In this document: piece by piece, positions 22,232-22,514 of the stretch
Layout of the letters: each line of letters begins with the position of its first letter
Position numbering within the stretch: the first letter of the stretch is position 1
Source: Caccoplasma_A sp045587545
GTDB taxonomy: Bacteria; Bacteroidota; Bacteroidia; Bacteroidales; G3-4614
DNA: 22,514 nt
Direction of reading: 5' to 3'
NCBI GenBank assembly: GCA_045587545.1
Contig: JAZNCN010000014.1
Coordinates: forward strand, 1-22,514
Notes under the pieces: generated by a model
Databases searched by the model: none
Told to the model about the DNA's origin: nothing
What the model saw: the letters and a program-made list of their open reading frames with translations, nothing else
Translations under genes and position numbers: made by a program

Positions 22232-22514
22232 ATGAAAAATGAACGAATAATTTATTACTCAAAGGAAGATATGTCCATTTATTGGATGGAAGAGCGAATC
22301 ATAACATTGCTTGAAAATTATAAAAATATAAATTCAGATAATATAATTGATATAATTGAATTATATAATCTAAAATTACTTATTAAAAATGATTGCCTAA
22401 AGAACCTTCATCTCTGTGATAATATTCAATTAGGTATAATACAACATAACATCAATTCTATATTACATAACTTTTTTAATAATCTAAACGACAATAATAT
22501 TTTAGATTATTATA
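22232..22514 (+). CDS. 5' part of an unknown AT-rich gene
   Basis: The frame is open from ATG 22232 to the window edge, giving 94 codons beginning MKNERIIYYSKEDMSIYWME. The peptide is rich in Asn, Ile, Leu and Lys, looks helical, has no signal peptide or membrane segment, and matches no family I recognise. Its base composition is more AT-rich than the other genes, which would fit a horizontally acquired gene. A -7 promoter element directly upstream and the absence of stops in such AT-rich DNA support it being real. What it encodes needs the next stretch of sequence. Confidence 0.65.
   Translation, partial: MKNERIIYYSKEDMSIYWMEERIITLLENYKNINSDNIIDIIELYNLKLLIKNDCLKNLHLCDNIQLGIIQHNINSILHNFFNNLNDNNILDYY

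Overview
The window looks like a piece of chromosome from a Bacteroidales bacterium (Bacteroidota). The DNA is AT-rich. Several genes are preceded by the Bacteroides-type promoter signature (TTTG, about 19-21 bases, TAnnTTTGC) rather than Shine-Dalgarno sequences. The proteins are typical of the phylum: BspA-like leucine-rich repeats, type IX (T9SS)-style C-terminal sorting domains, an OmpA porin-like protein, and a long GyrA with an acidic tail. No rRNA, tRNA, CRISPR array, transposase or phage gene was seen. The species cannot be named from this sequence.

Layout. 1-1010 is the 3' part of a BspA-like surface protein gene. trmD follows on the minus strand; its promoter lies inside a palindromic repeat that also carries a weaker mirror-image promoter, next to an 83-bp tandem repeat. 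An OmpA-family gene (2286-3479) is followed by a plus-strand run: MBL-fold hydrolase, YjbQ, hotdog thioesterase and a secreted subtilisin-like protease (3583-7516). A structured leader or small RNA (about 7580-7786) precedes guaA, whose glutaminase domain is shortened and lacks the catalytic cysteine. About 600 bp of structured, repeated non-coding DNA follows guaA.

Three minus-strand genes come next: a large EF-hand and membrane protein of unknown function, then a TPR lipoprotein-like or periplasmic protein that lies 15 bp downstream of gyrA (read gyrA to TPR). Divergent from gyrA is clpC, with a probable sigma-54 promoter and a long 5'-UTR hairpin, followed by htpG. A convergent minus-strand four-helix-bundle gene, a repeat-rich 536-bp spacer and the 5' end of an unknown AT-rich gene close the window.

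Most genes are housekeeping (tRNA modification, GMP synthesis, DNA topology, proteostasis) or envelope and secretion functions. The less ordinary content is non-coding: two neighbouring elements at 9161-9369 whose helices differ by compensatory changes around an identical loop, the guaA leader, the promoter-bearing palindrome upstream of trmD, and the paired interleaved-stem repeats at 21.9-22.0 kb. All RNA folds and promoters given here were worked out by eye.
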